Positions 1 to 8,995 are shown, counted from the stretch's first letter. The stretch: DNA of 64,000 bases from Actinocrispum wychmicini (GCF_004345645.1 NZ_SLWS01000001.1:186001-250000), one strand, 5' to 3'. Notes: generated by a model not told the origin, from the sequence alone. Numbers and translations are program-made.

Positions 1-536
1 GCGAACAGCCGCTCCAGGCCGCCGTCAGCCAGTTGCCGAGCCCGGGTGGTGATGTCCGCGTCGAGCATGCCGCGCATCCGGTCCCACAGGGGTGCCACCA
101 GGGCCTGCCACGCCAGCCGCTGCTGCGCGACCAGCATGTCCCGGGTCTTGGTGGGGTCGCCGATGAGCGTGCGGTACAGGTCTTTGGGCACGGTGCGCGG
201 GTCGAGGCGGCGGATGTGCTCGGCGAGTTCGGTGGCGACGACGCTTGGGTCGGTGGCCTGGACTTGGGCGAGGTCGTCCTCGATCGTGGTGAGCGGGCTG
301 GTCGGGCTCGGCCACAGGAAGTCCGGCCCGTGCCCGTGCACCGGCGCGGCAACGCTCAGCAGACGCAGGTCCAGCTCGGCGACAACGGGCTGGACGTCGC
401 GCAGCCAAGGCAGATACCAGCAGTGGCGGCCCGGATCGGTCAGCACCAGCAGGGTTGACATCGTCTCCTGCAGCGGTGACATCGCGAACCGGCACCGCGC
501 CGCATCACCCGACCCAAACCGCAGCACGAGCGTCAT
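1..536 (-). CDS. DUF5937/ArsR-type transcriptional regulator, 3' part missing
   Basis: The frame reads leftwards from an ATG at 536 and stays open to base 1, giving 178 residues. It opens MTLVLRFGSGDAARCRFAMS, followed by a long helical region with WYLPWL and a basic stretch near residue 140. This matches the N-terminal half of actinobacterial DUF5937 regulators, which carry an ArsR-like winged helix in the C-terminal half; that half lies outside the window. It is divergent from the MFS gene at 618 with 81 bp between them, a usual regulator/exporter arrangement. The family call comes from memory of the N-terminal pattern; without the HTH I rate it moderate. Confidence 0.62.
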   Translation of the reverse strand, partial: MTLVLRFGSGDAARCRFAMSPLQETMSTLLVLTDPGRHCWYLPWLRDVQPVVAELDLRLLSVAAPVHGHGPDFLWPSPTSPLTTIEDDLAQVQATDPSVVATELAEHIRRLDPRTVPKDLYRTLIGDPTKTRDMLVAQQRLAWQALVAPLWDRMRGMLDADITTRARQLADGGLERLF

Positions 537-617
537 ACCACCAACGATGGCACGGCCACGATTCGACGCACACCGAATCCACGATGTTCGGAGGGCGATG
601 GCGGCACTCTGACAGCC

Positions 618-1850
618 ATGGTCGACACCCGAGCGCTGCTCCGCGGAAACCCGGCGTTTCGAGCGTTGGTCGCGTCGCGGGCGGTGTCGTTCGTCGGCGA
701 CGGGATCACCGCTACCGTGCTCGTCCTGCTTGCCGCCCAACAGAACGGGCCCGCTGGGGTGGGGCTGCTGCTGTTCGCGAACGCTCTGCCGCGCTTCGGC
801 GGGCCGTTGGCCGGGGTGTTCGTCGACCGGGTCCAGACCCGCAAGCTGATGATGAGCTGCGAGCTGACCTCGGCGCTGGTCATCGGCCTGGTCGCGGTCG
901 CCCTGCCACCACTGCCGGTGCTGATCCCGCTCGTCGCGCTCGCCGGGGTGCTGGCCACCATCCGCAACCCGGCCGGGCGCAGCCTGGTCCCAGTGCTGGT
1001 CGACCAGGCTGACCGTGCCCCGGCGAACGCCCTGTTCGCGCTCGGTCGCACCCTGCAACTCGCCGTCGGCCCAGGACTGGGTGGCCTGCTGGCAGCCGCG
1101 CCAGGCGGGATCCACACCGCGTTGGCGGTCGACGCCGCGACCTTCGTCGCCTCGGCGTTGCTCCTCAGTGGACTCCCAGCCTTCCCGGCGGCCCGTGATC
1201 CCGCGGCGGTCACCGGAATGTGGGCCGAAGCGGCGGCGGGTCTGCGCTACGTCGCGACCCACCGGCAGGTCCGAGTCCTGGTCCTCGCCCTGTTCCTCAC
1301 CGTGGCCTTCGCCGCCGTGGACAACGTGGCACTGGTGTTCCTCACCAGCGATCGACTCCACGCCGGCGCGGCCGGATACGGCTTCGCGGCCAGCGCGTTC
1401 GGCGTCGGGATGCTGCTGGCGTCGGTCGCCTGCACCCGACTGGCCCGCGGGCGCTCACCGTTGGCGCTGCTGGTCCTCGCCACCGCCGCCACCGGCGTGG
1501 GCATGATCCTCACCGGCCTGGCCCCGGCCGTCGCCGTTGTCGTCGCCGCACAGTTGATCGCGGGCGCGGGCAACGCCGGGGAGAACATCGGCTACGACAC
1601 CGTTGTGCAGAACCTCGTGGCCCGCCAGTTCCTGGGCCGCGTGTTCGGCACCTTCGGGACCGCCGCCCAACTGGGCGCGGGCCTGGCCTACATATCCGGT
1701 GGTGTGCTGGTCAGCCTGGTTGGCGCCCGCGCGGCCTTCGTCGTCGCCGGCGCGGGGACATTCGCTGTCCTGCTCATACTCGCGCCCGTGCTTCGCCGCA
1801 ATTCGCATGATCGATTTCCTCAGTCACCAAAACCGACATCAACGACGTAG
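618..1850 (+). CDS. MFS transporter
   Basis: This 410-aa protein has about 12 predicted membrane segments. It starts with the short N-terminus typical of the MFS DHA3-like/MefA-type permeases (RNPAFRALVASRAVSFVGDG), and a charged loop FVDRVQTRK follows TM2, matching the MFS loop motif. The last TM is followed by a basic tail. It most likely exports a small hydrophobic compound across the membrane; the substrate cannot be read from the sequence. The ATG at 618 is preceded by a short purine stretch. Its divergent neighbour is the regulator at 1-536, which probably controls it. Confidence 0.85.
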   Translation: MVDTRALLRGNPAFRALVASRAVSFVGDGITATVLVLLAAQQNGPAGVGLLLFANALPRFGGPLAGVFVDRVQTRKLMMSCELTSALVIGLVAVALPPLPVLIPLVALAGVLATIRNPAGRSLVPVLVDQADRAPANALFALGRTLQLAVGPGLGGLLAAAPGGIHTALAVDAATFVASALLLSGLPAFPAARDPAAVTGMWAEAAAGLRYVATHRQVRVLVLALFLTVAFAAVDNVALVFLTSDRLHAGAAGYGFAASAFGVGMLLASVACTRLARGRSPLALLVLATAATGVGMILTGLAPAVAVVVAAQLIAGAGNAGENIGYDTVVQNLVARQFLGRVFGTFGTAAQLGAGLAYISGGVLVSLVGARAAFVVAGAGTFAVLLILAPVLRRNSHDRFPQSPKPTSTT

Positions 1851-1915
1851 TCGACATCACTTCGCGCGTCGAATTCAAGGGGTTCAAGTGTCCGGCCTGG
1901 CGTAGTGAAGATCGT

Positions 1916-1927
1916 CAACATATGTTG
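1916..1927. promoter_or_regulatory. CAACATATGTTG palindrome upstream of the small-peptide gene
   Basis: A perfect 12-bp palindrome sits 43 bp before the ATG at 1970, inside a quasi-dyad GTCAACATATGTTGTGAC. A weak promoter-like pair, TTGTGA (1925) and TAACGT (1949) with an 18-bp spacer, follows directly. It would suit an operator for the operon 1970-4124. No regulator gene is adjacent, apart from the leftmost divergent one. Confidence 0.35.
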
Positions 1928-1969
1928 TGACAGGTAACACTGGCCAACTAACGTAAGGGGAACGTTTCG

Positions 1970-2140
1970 ATGGCGGGAACAGAAATCTTGGAAGCCGCGC
2001 GCAATGAGCGCGTCACGGCAGCGCTGAACACCATGCTCACCCACGAGTCGCCGGCCAGGTCGGTCGACTTGGTGGACATCCTTTCGGGCCGTGACGACGA
2101 AGCGGTCACGTTCACTTCCGCGTGGGAGACTGAGGAATAA
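1970..2140 (+). CDS. 56-aa acidic peptide, candidate RiPP precursor
   Basis: ATG at 1970 with an AAGGGGA ribosome site 8 bp upstream and TAA at 2138-2140. The product begins MAGTEILEAARNERVTAA and ends in the acidic, aromatic tail FTSAWETEE. The middle contains SVDLVDIL, a hydrophobic/acidic stretch resembling RiPP leader recognition motifs. It has no Cys, no signal peptide and no membrane segment. It is followed by a strong hairpin (2149-2186) and then genes for an M29 aminopeptidase-like protein and a methyltransferase in the same direction. Size, position and the intervening hairpin are what one expects of a precursor peptide, but I recognise no known RiPP class. The alternative is a small regulatory or partner protein. 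Confidence 0.6.
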   Translation: MAGTEILEAARNERVTAALNTMLTHESPARSVDLVDILSGRDDEAVTFTSAWETEE

Positions 2141-2148
2141 CAAACTGA

Positions 2149-2186
2149 TGGTGCTGCCTCGAAGGAGCTCCTTCGAGGCAGCACCA
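2149..2186 (+). terminator. 19-bp perfect hairpin between peptide and enzyme genes
   Basis: The left arm TGGTGCTGCCTCGAAGGAG (2149-2167) is followed directly by its exact reverse complement (2168-2186). The centre is GAGCTC, and no T-run follows. In RiPP operons such an element commonly acts as a leaky terminator or mRNA 3'-end stabiliser that raises precursor over enzyme expression; that role here is inferred. Confidence 0.65.
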
Positions 2187-2232
2187 CCGTCGCGCGCCTG
2201 TATTCAAAGTTTGTTCTCCGGGGGTTTTCGTC

Positions 2233-3399
2233 ATGAGCAATACCAGGTTGATCGACAATGTCACGCCTGCGCACGGGATTCCCGATGAGCGGGTTTGGCG
2301 CGGCGTGTCATTGATGCTTGACCAGTATCTTCGGATCAGCGCGGAAGATCGGGTCCTCATTCTCTACGCACGCAGCGCGCGTGAACCCGCTGCCTGGATC
2401 GCCGCCGAGTTGGGCGCGCGGGAAATTCCGACGGCCACCACCGATCTGGACACTCTCTCCGGGACGACGGTCGCCCGCTTCGCCGACAAGTTGAACGCGA
2501 TGTCATCCGGTCCGGACGAGTCGGGCGCTCGGCTTGTGGTTGTCTGCGTCGAGTACGACATTGTCACGCCGTCGGCGTGGATCCGTGCGGCGTTGGAGCC
2601 GTTTGCCGGGAGAAAGACTGAAGTATTCCGAACGATCATGACCGGGGAAGCCTTCTTCCGGCAGGGTGTGACGACATCGCCCGACACGCTCAACAACATC
2701 AACGCGGGGCTGCTGCGCAATCTCCGGTCCGCCGAGCGGTTCACGGTCAGGACGTCGTCCGGGTCCGAGTTGGACATCACCCTGGACCATGGCCGCTATC
2801 GCTGGGTGAGCAATCGCGGGATGCCAAGGGAGGGGGCGTTCGTACTGCTCCCGGCCGGCGAGGTGGCCACCTACCCAGCCCGGATCAGTGGTCAGCTCGT
2901 CGCGGACGGCGCGTTCAACTCGACGGCGCACACCAAGCTCGACGCCCGGCTTCAGGATCATCCTGCCGTGTTCGAGATCGAGGACGGCAGGATGGTCGAC
3001 TACCACTGCGACAATCCACTGGTGGAAAAACTCATCGAGCGGTGCCTGCGACTTCCGAACGCCGACCGGGTCGGCGAGTTGGGATTCGGCACCAATGTCG
3101 GGATCGAGCAGTTCATTTCCCTGAACTCGCACCTCAACGAGCGGTTCCCGGGTCTGCATATCGGTTTCGGCCAAAGCAACCAGATCAGAGGTGAGGTCTA
3201 CTCGTGCGACGTGCACGTGGACTTCATCGCGTCCGACTGCACGATCGAGATCGCCGGTCAGCCGCCGCTCAACAGCGCGGACTTCAAGAATCTCACCGGC
3301 GAGCATCCGGCCATTGAGGCCGGTGTGTTCGACGAGGATCTCGACGGTGACTGCTGTGGCCTGTTCTCGCCGCACATCAACGCGCAGTGTGACGTGTGA
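2233..3399 (+). CDS. M29 (aminopeptidase T/AmpS-like) metalloprotein
   Basis: This 388-aa protein has the two-part M29 layout. The C-terminal half carries GELGFGTNVGIEQF (Glu282), LNERFPGLHIGFG (Glu303, His309) and VHVDF (His328, Asp330). These correspond to the metal ligands of M29 aminopeptidases, which use a dinuclear centre to remove N-terminal residues. The C-terminus is unusual, with vicinal Cys (DCCGLFSP) and an acidic run. It lies 92 bp after the small peptide gene and overlaps the methyltransferase by 4 bp (GTGTGA). Context suggests trimming or modification of the 56-aa peptide rather than general peptide turnover. A paralogue recruited for other chemistry is also possible. Confidence 0.72.
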   Translation: MSNTRLIDNVTPAHGIPDERVWRGVSLMLDQYLRISAEDRVLILYARSAREPAAWIAAELGAREIPTATTDLDTLSGTTVARFADKLNAMSSGPDESGARLVVVCVEYDIVTPSAWIRAALEPFAGRKTEVFRTIMTGEAFFRQGVTTSPDTLNNINAGLLRNLRSAERFTVRTSSGSELDITLDHGRYRWVSNRGMPREGAFVLLPAGEVATYPARISGQLVADGAFNSTAHTKLDARLQDHPAVFEIEDGRMVDYHCDNPLVEKLIERCLRLPNADRVGELGFGTNVGIEQFISLNSHLNERFPGLHIGFGQSNQIRGEVYSCDVHVDFIASDCTIEIAGQPPLNSADFKNLTGEHPAIEAGVFDEDLDGDCCGLFSPHINAQCDV

Positions 3400-4124
3400 G
3401 AAGTCCGCTTACGCCCGACGGCAGCCCGGTAGAGCTCTTCGCCCGCCTACCGGCCGGCTCGACCCCGGGACTGATCCACGGCGCGATTCCGCCCGGGGCG
3501 AGCATTCTCGAACTGGGAGCGGGTGCTGGGAGAATCACCCGTCCACTGGTCGAACTGGGTCACGAGGTCGTCGCGGTCGACGAGTCGTCGGCCATGCTGG
3601 CGTACATCAAGGGCCCGGAAACGGTCGAATCCCGGATCGAGGACCTTGCCATGGGCCGCCGGTTCGACGTCGTTCTGTTGATGTCGCATCTGATCGAGAC
3701 GCCGGATCTCGATCAGAGTCGCGCCTTTCTGAAGACCTGCCGTGCACATGTGACCGACCACGGACAGGTGATCATTCAGCGGGATCCGCCGGACCGGGAC
3801 TACACCGCGGAGCCGCCATTCAAGAGGGTTGTGGCGGACGGTTGCACGATCAGCATGCGCGACCTGAAACAGATCTCATCGGACGTGCTGACCTTCACCC
3901 TCGACTACCAGATCGACGACTCGGCGTGGTCGCAGTCGGTTGTCACCAGGCGAGTCGACGACGACGTCCTCAAGCACGAGCTTGCCCTGGCGGGACTGGA
4001 ACTCGACGGCTTCCTCGTGCCGAACCGGTCCTGGGTGGTGGCCCGTCGCCGTGGTGAGCGACGGGTGACCGCCGGAAATAAGATCGGCGGTGTGTCGATC
4101 CACGGCTCTCCCCGTTCGACCTAG
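3396..4124 (+). CDS. class I SAM-dependent methyltransferase
   Basis: 242 aa, starting with GTG at 3396 inside the stop region of the M29 gene, so the two are translationally coupled. The Rossmann motif I is ILELGAGAGRITRPL near residue 38; motif II ends in VVAVDES, and later come FDVVLLMSHLIET and GQVIIQRDPPDRD. It therefore binds S-adenosylmethionine and methylates a small or peptide substrate. The operon suggests the substrate is the product of the 56-aa peptide gene. No N- or O-specific signature can be read. Confidence 0.8.
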   Translation: MRSPLTPDGSPVELFARLPAGSTPGLIHGAIPPGASILELGAGAGRITRPLVELGHEVVAVDESSAMLAYIKGPETVESRIEDLAMGRRFDVVLLMSHLIETPDLDQSRAFLKTCRAHVTDHGQVIIQRDPPDRDYTAEPPFKRVVADGCTISMRDLKQISSDVLTFTLDYQIDDSAWSQSVVTRRVDDDVLKHELALAGLELDGFLVPNRSWVVARRRGERRVTAGNKIGGVSIHGSPRST

Positions 4125-4176
4125 GGGCGAGCGGGGCCGGCGAGCGGCCCCGGACGAACCCAGGGAGACAGAGACC

Positions 4177-4596
4177 ATGAAGTACATGCTGATCTGGCGC
4201 GCCACCGACGAGGCTGTCGCGGGCTTGGCGAACGTCGACTTCATGCAGATGCTGGAAACCGTCGGCAAGTACAACGAGGAGATGATCCGGGCGGGCGTGC
4301 TGCTCGCGGCCGAGGGGCTCGCTGACGCCGCTGAGGGGGTGGTCGTGGACTACTCGTCCGAGACGCCCGTGGTGACCGACGGCCCGTACGGCGAGACCAA
4401 GGAGTTGTTCGGCGGGTTCTACATCATCAACGTGGCGTCCCAGGAGGAGGCGGTCGAGTGGGCCAAGCGGTCGCCGATCAGTGGCGCGGGCTTCAAGACC
4501 GAGATCCGCCGGGTCACCACGATCGACGAGTTCCCGCAGGACAACGAGTGGATCCAGAAGGAACGGGCGTGGCGCGAAGCGACCGGCCAGCTCTGA
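4177..4596 (+). CDS. YCII/DGPF-domain protein
   Basis: 139 aa with ATG at 4177 behind CAGGGAGAC. It begins MKYMLIWRATDE and carries TDGPYGETKELFGGFYII, the DGPF-type core of the dimeric ferredoxin-like YCII family. The catalytic role of these proteins is not established; they are regularly encoded beside ECF42-type sigma factors, as here (the next gene starts 15 bp downstream). I infer that it is a member of that sigma-factor module. Confidence 0.88.
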   Translation: MKYMLIWRATDEAVAGLANVDFMQMLETVGKYNEEMIRAGVLLAAEGLADAAEGVVVDYSSETPVVTDGPYGETKELFGGFYIINVASQEEAVEWAKRSPISGAGFKTEIRRVTTIDEFPQDNEWIQKERAWREATGQL

Positions 4597-4611
4597 CCGG
4601 GCGGGGCGGCG

Positions 4612-5886
4612 ATGGCTGACCCGACTGGCCGGGAGGCCGTCGCCGCTGTCTGGCGGATCGAGTCCGCGCGGATCGTCGGCGCGCTCGCGCGGTACACCGG
4701 TGACTTCGCGCTGGCCGAGGACCTTGCCCAGGAGGCGCTGGCTGAGGCGCTCGTGAACTGGCCACGTGACGGCGTTCCGCGTAACCCCGCGGGGTGGTTG
4801 CTGACCGTTGGCCGGCGTCGTGCGATCGACGCGTTCCGCCGGCGCTCAGCCCGTGACGACAGGTACGCCGCCCTTGCCCACGACCTGGGTGAGGGCGGCG
4901 TCGCCGCGGGCGGCGAACCAGGTGAAGCCCAGGATTTGCCGTGGGATCCCGACCAGATCGACGACGACGTGCTCGCGTTGATGTTCATCTCCTGCCACCC
5001 GGTGCTGTCGCGGGAGGCGAGGGTGGCGCTCACCTTGCGTGTGGTCGGCGGTTTGACCAGCGACGAGATCGCCAAAGCGTTCCTCGTCCCAACCGCCACT
5101 GTGCAGGCCAGGATCACCCGGGCGAAGAAGACCCTCGGGGCGGCCCGGGTGCCGTTCGTGGTGCCCCCGCCCGAGGAGCGGGCGGAGCGGCTCGGCTCGG
5201 TGCTCAGCGCGATCTACCTGATCTTCACCGAGGGATCTTCGGCCAGTTCCGGCGACGACCTGATCCGACTCGACCTCGCCGGCGAGGCACAGCGGCTGGC
5301 CCGGATCCTGACCCGGCTGGTACCCGACCAGCCCGAAGTGCACGGCCTGCTGGCCTTGCTCGAACTGACCGCGGCACGGTTCCCCGCCCGCACCGGGCCA
5401 CACGGCGAGCCGGTGCTGCTGGAACAGCAGGACCGCCGCCGCTGGGACCGCGCCGCGATCCGCCGCGGGCGAGCCGCCCTGGCCCGTGCCGAGCAAGCCG
5501 GCCGGGGTCTCGGCGCGTACGGCCTGCAGGCGGCGATCGCCGAATGCCATGCCCTCGCCGCCTCGGTCGACGCCACGAACTGGGAACGCGTCGTGCTCCT
5601 CTACGAAGCACTCGGCAGGCTCACGCCCTCACCGGTGGTCGACCTCAACCGTGCCGTGGCGGTGTCCATGGCCCATGGACCAGCGGCGGCGCTACCGATC
5701 GTGGACGAACTGGCGGCCGCCGGAACGCTGGCCAGCTCCCACTTGTTGCCGACCGTCCGAGGGGAACTGCTCACCCGGCTGGGACGCACCGACGAGGCAC
5801 GTGCCGAGCTGGAACTCGCCGTGAAGCTGTGCGGCAACGAACGCGAGCGGGCCTTGCTGGAGCGCAAGCTCGCCGACCTCAGCTGA
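4612..5886 (+). CDS. ECF42-type RNA polymerase sigma factor with TPR-like C-terminal domain
   Basis: 424 aa, much longer than a plain ECF sigma factor. The N-terminus has the sigma region 2 (FALAEDLAQEALAEAL, GWLLTVGRRRAIDAFRR), followed by region 4 (LTLRVVGGLTSDEIAKAFLV, a helix-turn-helix near residues 145-165). The remaining 220 residues are helical (DUF6596/TPR-like: AIAECHALAAS, VDLNRAVAVSM). Such long ECFs form the ECF42 group. It lies directly downstream of a DGPF gene. No anti-sigma factor is encoded nearby, which fits the group, where the C-terminal extension is thought to control activity. Confidence 0.88.
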   Translation: MADPTGREAVAAVWRIESARIVGALARYTGDFALAEDLAQEALAEALVNWPRDGVPRNPAGWLLTVGRRRAIDAFRRRSARDDRYAALAHDLGEGGVAAGGEPGEAQDLPWDPDQIDDDVLALMFISCHPVLSREARVALTLRVVGGLTSDEIAKAFLVPTATVQARITRAKKTLGAARVPFVVPPPEERAERLGSVLSAIYLIFTEGSSASSGDDLIRLDLAGEAQRLARILTRLVPDQPEVHGLLALLELTAARFPARTGPHGEPVLLEQQDRRRWDRAAIRRGRAALARAEQAGRGLGAYGLQAAIAECHALAASVDATNWERVVLLYEALGRLTPSPVVDLNRAVAVSMAHGPAAALPIVDELAAAGTLASSHLLPTVRGELLTRLGRTDEARAELELAVKLCGNERERALLERKLADLS

Positions 5887-7057
5887 TCTGGTCGGCGACG
5901 TGCCGGGCGATCTCCAGAGCGCATGTCGCGGCTGGGGAAGGTGCGTTGAGGACGTGCACCTGGTTGGGGGCGTTCTCGATCAGGAAGTCGTCGACCATGC
6001 AACCGTCCGGCAGCAGCGCTTGGGCTCGTACGCCCGCGCCGCAACGCACCAGGTCGTCAGGGCCGACCGCGGGGACCAATCGGGCCAGGCTCGCGGCGAA
6101 TCGCTTACGTGACAAGGAACGGAGCACTTCGTCGACGCCAGTTCGCCCGTACTTGCGAGCCAGTCGCCATGAGCCGGGGAACCGTGCGGTGTCCAGCAGG
6201 TCACGGGGCGAGATGTCCTGCCAGCGGTAGCCTTCGCGGCGCAACGCGAGCACCGCGTTCGGGCCGGCGTGCACACTGCCGTCGAGCATTCGGGTCAGGT
6301 GTACGCCCAGGAACGGCAAGGCCGGGTCGGGCACCGGGTAGATCAGGCCGCGGACCAGGTGCCGGCGGTCCGGTCGCAGTTCGTAGTACTCGCCGCGGAA
6401 GGGCACGATCCGCGCTCGGGGTTTCAGGCCGGCCAGTTCGGCCACCCGGTCGCTGTGCAGGCCGGCGCAGTTGACCAGAGCGTCCGCCCGCACGACGGCG
6501 GACCCGGTCGCGACCTCCACTCCGCCGTTCCGGCCAGGGCGGATGCCCAGTGCCGGGGTGCCGAGGCGCAGGTCGGCGCCGGCTTCGGTGAGCAGGCGGA
6601 CAAGAGCCGCGCAGATCGCGGGGAAGTCGATGATCCCGGTGCTCTCCACGCGCAGAGCCGCAACGCACGACACTTCAGGCTCGTACTCGGCCGCTTCGGC
6701 GGGTTCGATCAGCTTCGCCGGCACACCGTTCGCCTCGGCGCGCTCCGCGAGCACTCGCAGCGCCGGCAGTTCGGTGCTGTCGGTGGCCACGACGAGCTTC
6801 CCGCAGATGTCCACCGGCACGCCGTTGGCGCGGGCGAACGCCACGACCGACCGGTTGCCGGCGACCGACATCCTGGCCTTGAACGAACCCGGCCTGTAGT
6901 ACAGGCCGGCGTGCACAACGTTGCTGTTGTGGCCGGTCTGGTGGGCGGCCCAGTGGTCCTCCTTCTCCAGGACCGTGACCCGGTCGCCCCGCCGGACCAG
7001 CTCATGGGCCACAGACAGACCGAGGATTCCACCACCGACGACGACAACTTGTGCCAC
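5879..7057 (-). CDS. lhgO: L-2-hydroxyglutarate oxidase (FAD)
   Basis: 392 aa from GTG 7057; the start was chosen because the FAD-binding motif VVVVGGGILGLSVAHEL follows immediately. Further signatures are HWAAHQTGHNSNVVHAGLYY, PFRGEYYELRP, LIYPVPDPALPFLGVHLT and the C-terminal GVRAQALLPDG. These match LhgO/YgaF, which oxidises L-2-hydroxyglutarate to 2-oxoglutarate and passes electrons to the membrane. It overlaps the 3' end of the convergent sigma gene by 8 bp and follows the surface-protein gene with 10 bp between them. Confidence 0.88.
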   Translation of the reverse strand: MAQVVVVGGGILGLSVAHELVRRGDRVTVLEKEDHWAAHQTGHNSNVVHAGLYYRPGSFKARMSVAGNRSVVAFARANGVPVDICGKLVVATDSTELPALRVLAERAEANGVPAKLIEPAEAAEYEPEVSCVAALRVESTGIIDFPAICAALVRLLTEAGADLRLGTPALGIRPGRNGGVEVATGSAVVRADALVNCAGLHSDRVAELAGLKPRARIVPFRGEYYELRPDRRHLVRGLIYPVPDPALPFLGVHLTRMLDGSVHAGPNAVLALRREGYRWQDISPRDLLDTARFPGSWRLARKYGRTGVDEVLRSLSRKRFAASLARLVPAVGPDDLVRCGAGVRAQALLPDGCMVDDFLIENAPNQVHVLNAPSPAATCALEIARHVADQIS

Positions 7058-7067
7058 ATCGCACAGG

Positions 7068-8846
7068 CTACGGACCCGTTGATCGGTGGCTCCGGCGACG
7101 TCCGTACATGACGGTGGCGACGCCGACAAGGAGTACGACTGCGCCGAAGCGACTCAGGCCGATCACGTCGGCACCGGTGCTCGCCAGGCCCGCATGTCCC
7201 TCAGGGGTGACCACAGCCGGCGGACTCCCCTGCGCGGGCGGCGCGCAGTCGGCGGGCTGCGTCGGCAGCGTGGGCGGCGTCGCGTCGCCGGGCACGAACT
7301 CGATGCCCAGGCGGGCCGGTGCGCCGTCGAATACAAGAGCATCGCTGGTCAGGTCACCGAACTTGGCCTTCCACCCGGCCGGCGGGAACATGAAGACCGT
7401 GTAGTCGGGGCCGACCGGCAGGTTGGTGAACTCGAAGACGCCGTTCGCGTCGGTCGTGGTCTCGGCCACGATCGGGCAGTGCTCGTGGTTGGTGAGCACC
7501 ACCCGGACCCCCGGGATCGGCTGCCTCGGCCCGCTGGGTGGGGTGTACATGATGTCGCCGACGATGCCGCCGATCCCGCCCGGCACCCTGGCCGAGTCGA
7601 AGTCCGACGGGTCACTCTCGGGGTTCTCGACACCGGCATAGCCGAAGTCGCAGGCGACGAACAACCGGCCGGAGGTGAACGCGGCCTGGGGCACGGCCTC
7701 AGTCACGTCCAGGATCTTCGTCTCGCCGGCGGCCACCGTCACTCCGTCCGCCGCCAGGTCACCCCAACCCGGGCCTTTCCCAGTGAGTTCGTCACCGTTG
7801 CCGACCCGGTTGCAGTTCGCGACGATCCCAGTCACTGGCCCGCTGCCGCTGTTGGCGAGCGTCACGGTCACGTGTGCGATGTCGCCCACCTTGTAGGTGT
7901 CCTGGGTGAAACGCAGTTGTACGGCGAGTTCGCCGTGTAGGGGTTTGACCGCCCGGATCCGCAAGTCCTCGTTGCGGTCGGACTGGTCGACGGTGATCGC
8001 CCGGGAGCTGATCCGCCAGCCGTCCGGCGCGGTCCCGCTGAGGAAGTACGCTCCCGTGGGGATCGCGGGCAGGCTGAAGCGGCCCGCATGGTCAGTGCCC
8101 GTGGTGAACGTGCTCGGACCCCATCGGTAGCCCAGTGACAGGGTCACACCACCGAGTTCCTCGCCCGGGTCGGCCTGGCCGTTGTTGTTCTTGTCGCCGA
8201 AGACAAGCCCGCCGATCCGGCCGTCGGTCCGCGTGATCGCGAACGAAGCCGCGAAGTGCTTGATGTGCAAGCCGGTCGGGTCGAGGATGTCGCCGGCGAA
8301 CTGCACGCTGGTCGCCTCGGCGTTCCGCTGGTGCCCGGTGACCGTGGCCGCGACCGACTCACTCGGCGCGAGCGGCACTCCCTTGCCCGAGAAGGCAAGC
8401 GGGCCCCACGACGGGTAGTCCAGGACGAAATCGGCGCTGGTCGGGAACTGTTCCAACGCACGGACGGTCACCGGGCTCTCGCCCACGTTCTTCACGGTGA
8501 CCGTGGCCGAGAACTGCTCGCCGCTGGTGTAGGCGGCCTTGCCGAACTTCACGTCCACGTCGAGGTTCGGCTGGGTGTCCGCTGCCTTGGGTGGTGCGGG
8601 CTCCGCGGGTTTGGCGTGCTCGCTCCGGTTCGCCGACGCGGGGAGACTGGGGTCGGCCGACGACGGAGCGCTCGGTGCGGACGACGGTGGCGAGCTCGAT
8701 GGCGGGTCGGCGGTCGCCGACGTGGACGGTTCCGCCGACGGCGTCGGTGTTTCCTGGTCGGCCCCGGCCAGTCCGGCCGCGTAGGTCAAGGTCACGGTAA
8801 GCGTGCTGATGAACGCGGCGATACGCGCGACGGATCTGCCATGCAT
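7068..8846 (-). CDS. LAXTG-anchored (sortase E type) surface protein with SdrD-B-like domains
   Basis: 592 aa. A signal peptide (residues 1-30, TYAAGLAGADQ) is followed by a 60-residue Ser/Pro/Thr-rich stalk. Then come an Ig-like CARDB/NEW3-type domain (FSATVTVKNVGESPVTV), an SdrD-B/carboxypeptidase-regulatory-like fold (GLVFGDKNNNGQADPGEE), a second CARDB-like repeat (KVGDIAHVTVTLANSGSG) and another SdrD-B-like domain (TDANGVFEFTNLPVG). The C-terminus has LASTG at 554-558, a hydrophobic helix and RRRSHR, a sorting signal for class E sortases, which prefer LAXTG. It should be covalently attached to peptidoglycan and serve as an adhesive or aerial-surface protein. No sortase gene is in the window. 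Confidence 0.82.
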   Translation of the reverse strand: MHGRSVARIAAFISTLTVTLTYAAGLAGADQETPTPSAEPSTSATADPPSSSPPSSAPSAPSSADPSLPASANRSEHAKPAEPAPPKAADTQPNLDVDVKFGKAAYTSGEQFSATVTVKNVGESPVTVRALEQFPTSADFVLDYPSWGPLAFSGKGVPLAPSESVAATVTGHQRNAEATSVQFAGDILDPTGLHIKHFAASFAITRTDGRIGGLVFGDKNNNGQADPGEELGGVTLSLGYRWGPSTFTTGTDHAGRFSLPAIPTGAYFLSGTAPDGWRISSRAITVDQSDRNEDLRIRAVKPLHGELAVQLRFTQDTYKVGDIAHVTVTLANSGSGPVTGIVANCNRVGNGDELTGKGPGWGDLAADGVTVAAGETKILDVTEAVPQAAFTSGRLFVACDFGYAGVENPESDPSDFDSARVPGGIGGIVGDIMYTPPSGPRQPIPGVRVVLTNHEHCPIVAETTTDANGVFEFTNLPVGPDYTVFMFPPAGWKAKFGDLTSDALVFDGAPARLGIEFVPGDATPPTLPTQPADCAPPAQGSPPAVVTPEGHAGLASTGADVIGLSRFGAVVLLVGVATVMYGRRRSHRSTGP

Positions 8847-8995
8847 GGCGGTGTCCCCCTGGTTTGTCCTAGCCGCGCAATTTAGGACCTTCCCAAGATC
8901 AGGTCAAAGAAAGTTCCCTACCGCGGTCCAGTCGGACCAGGCGAACAGTTGAACGCCCTTACCGTCTACAGTGGACGAACTGCCGTCCCGGAATT

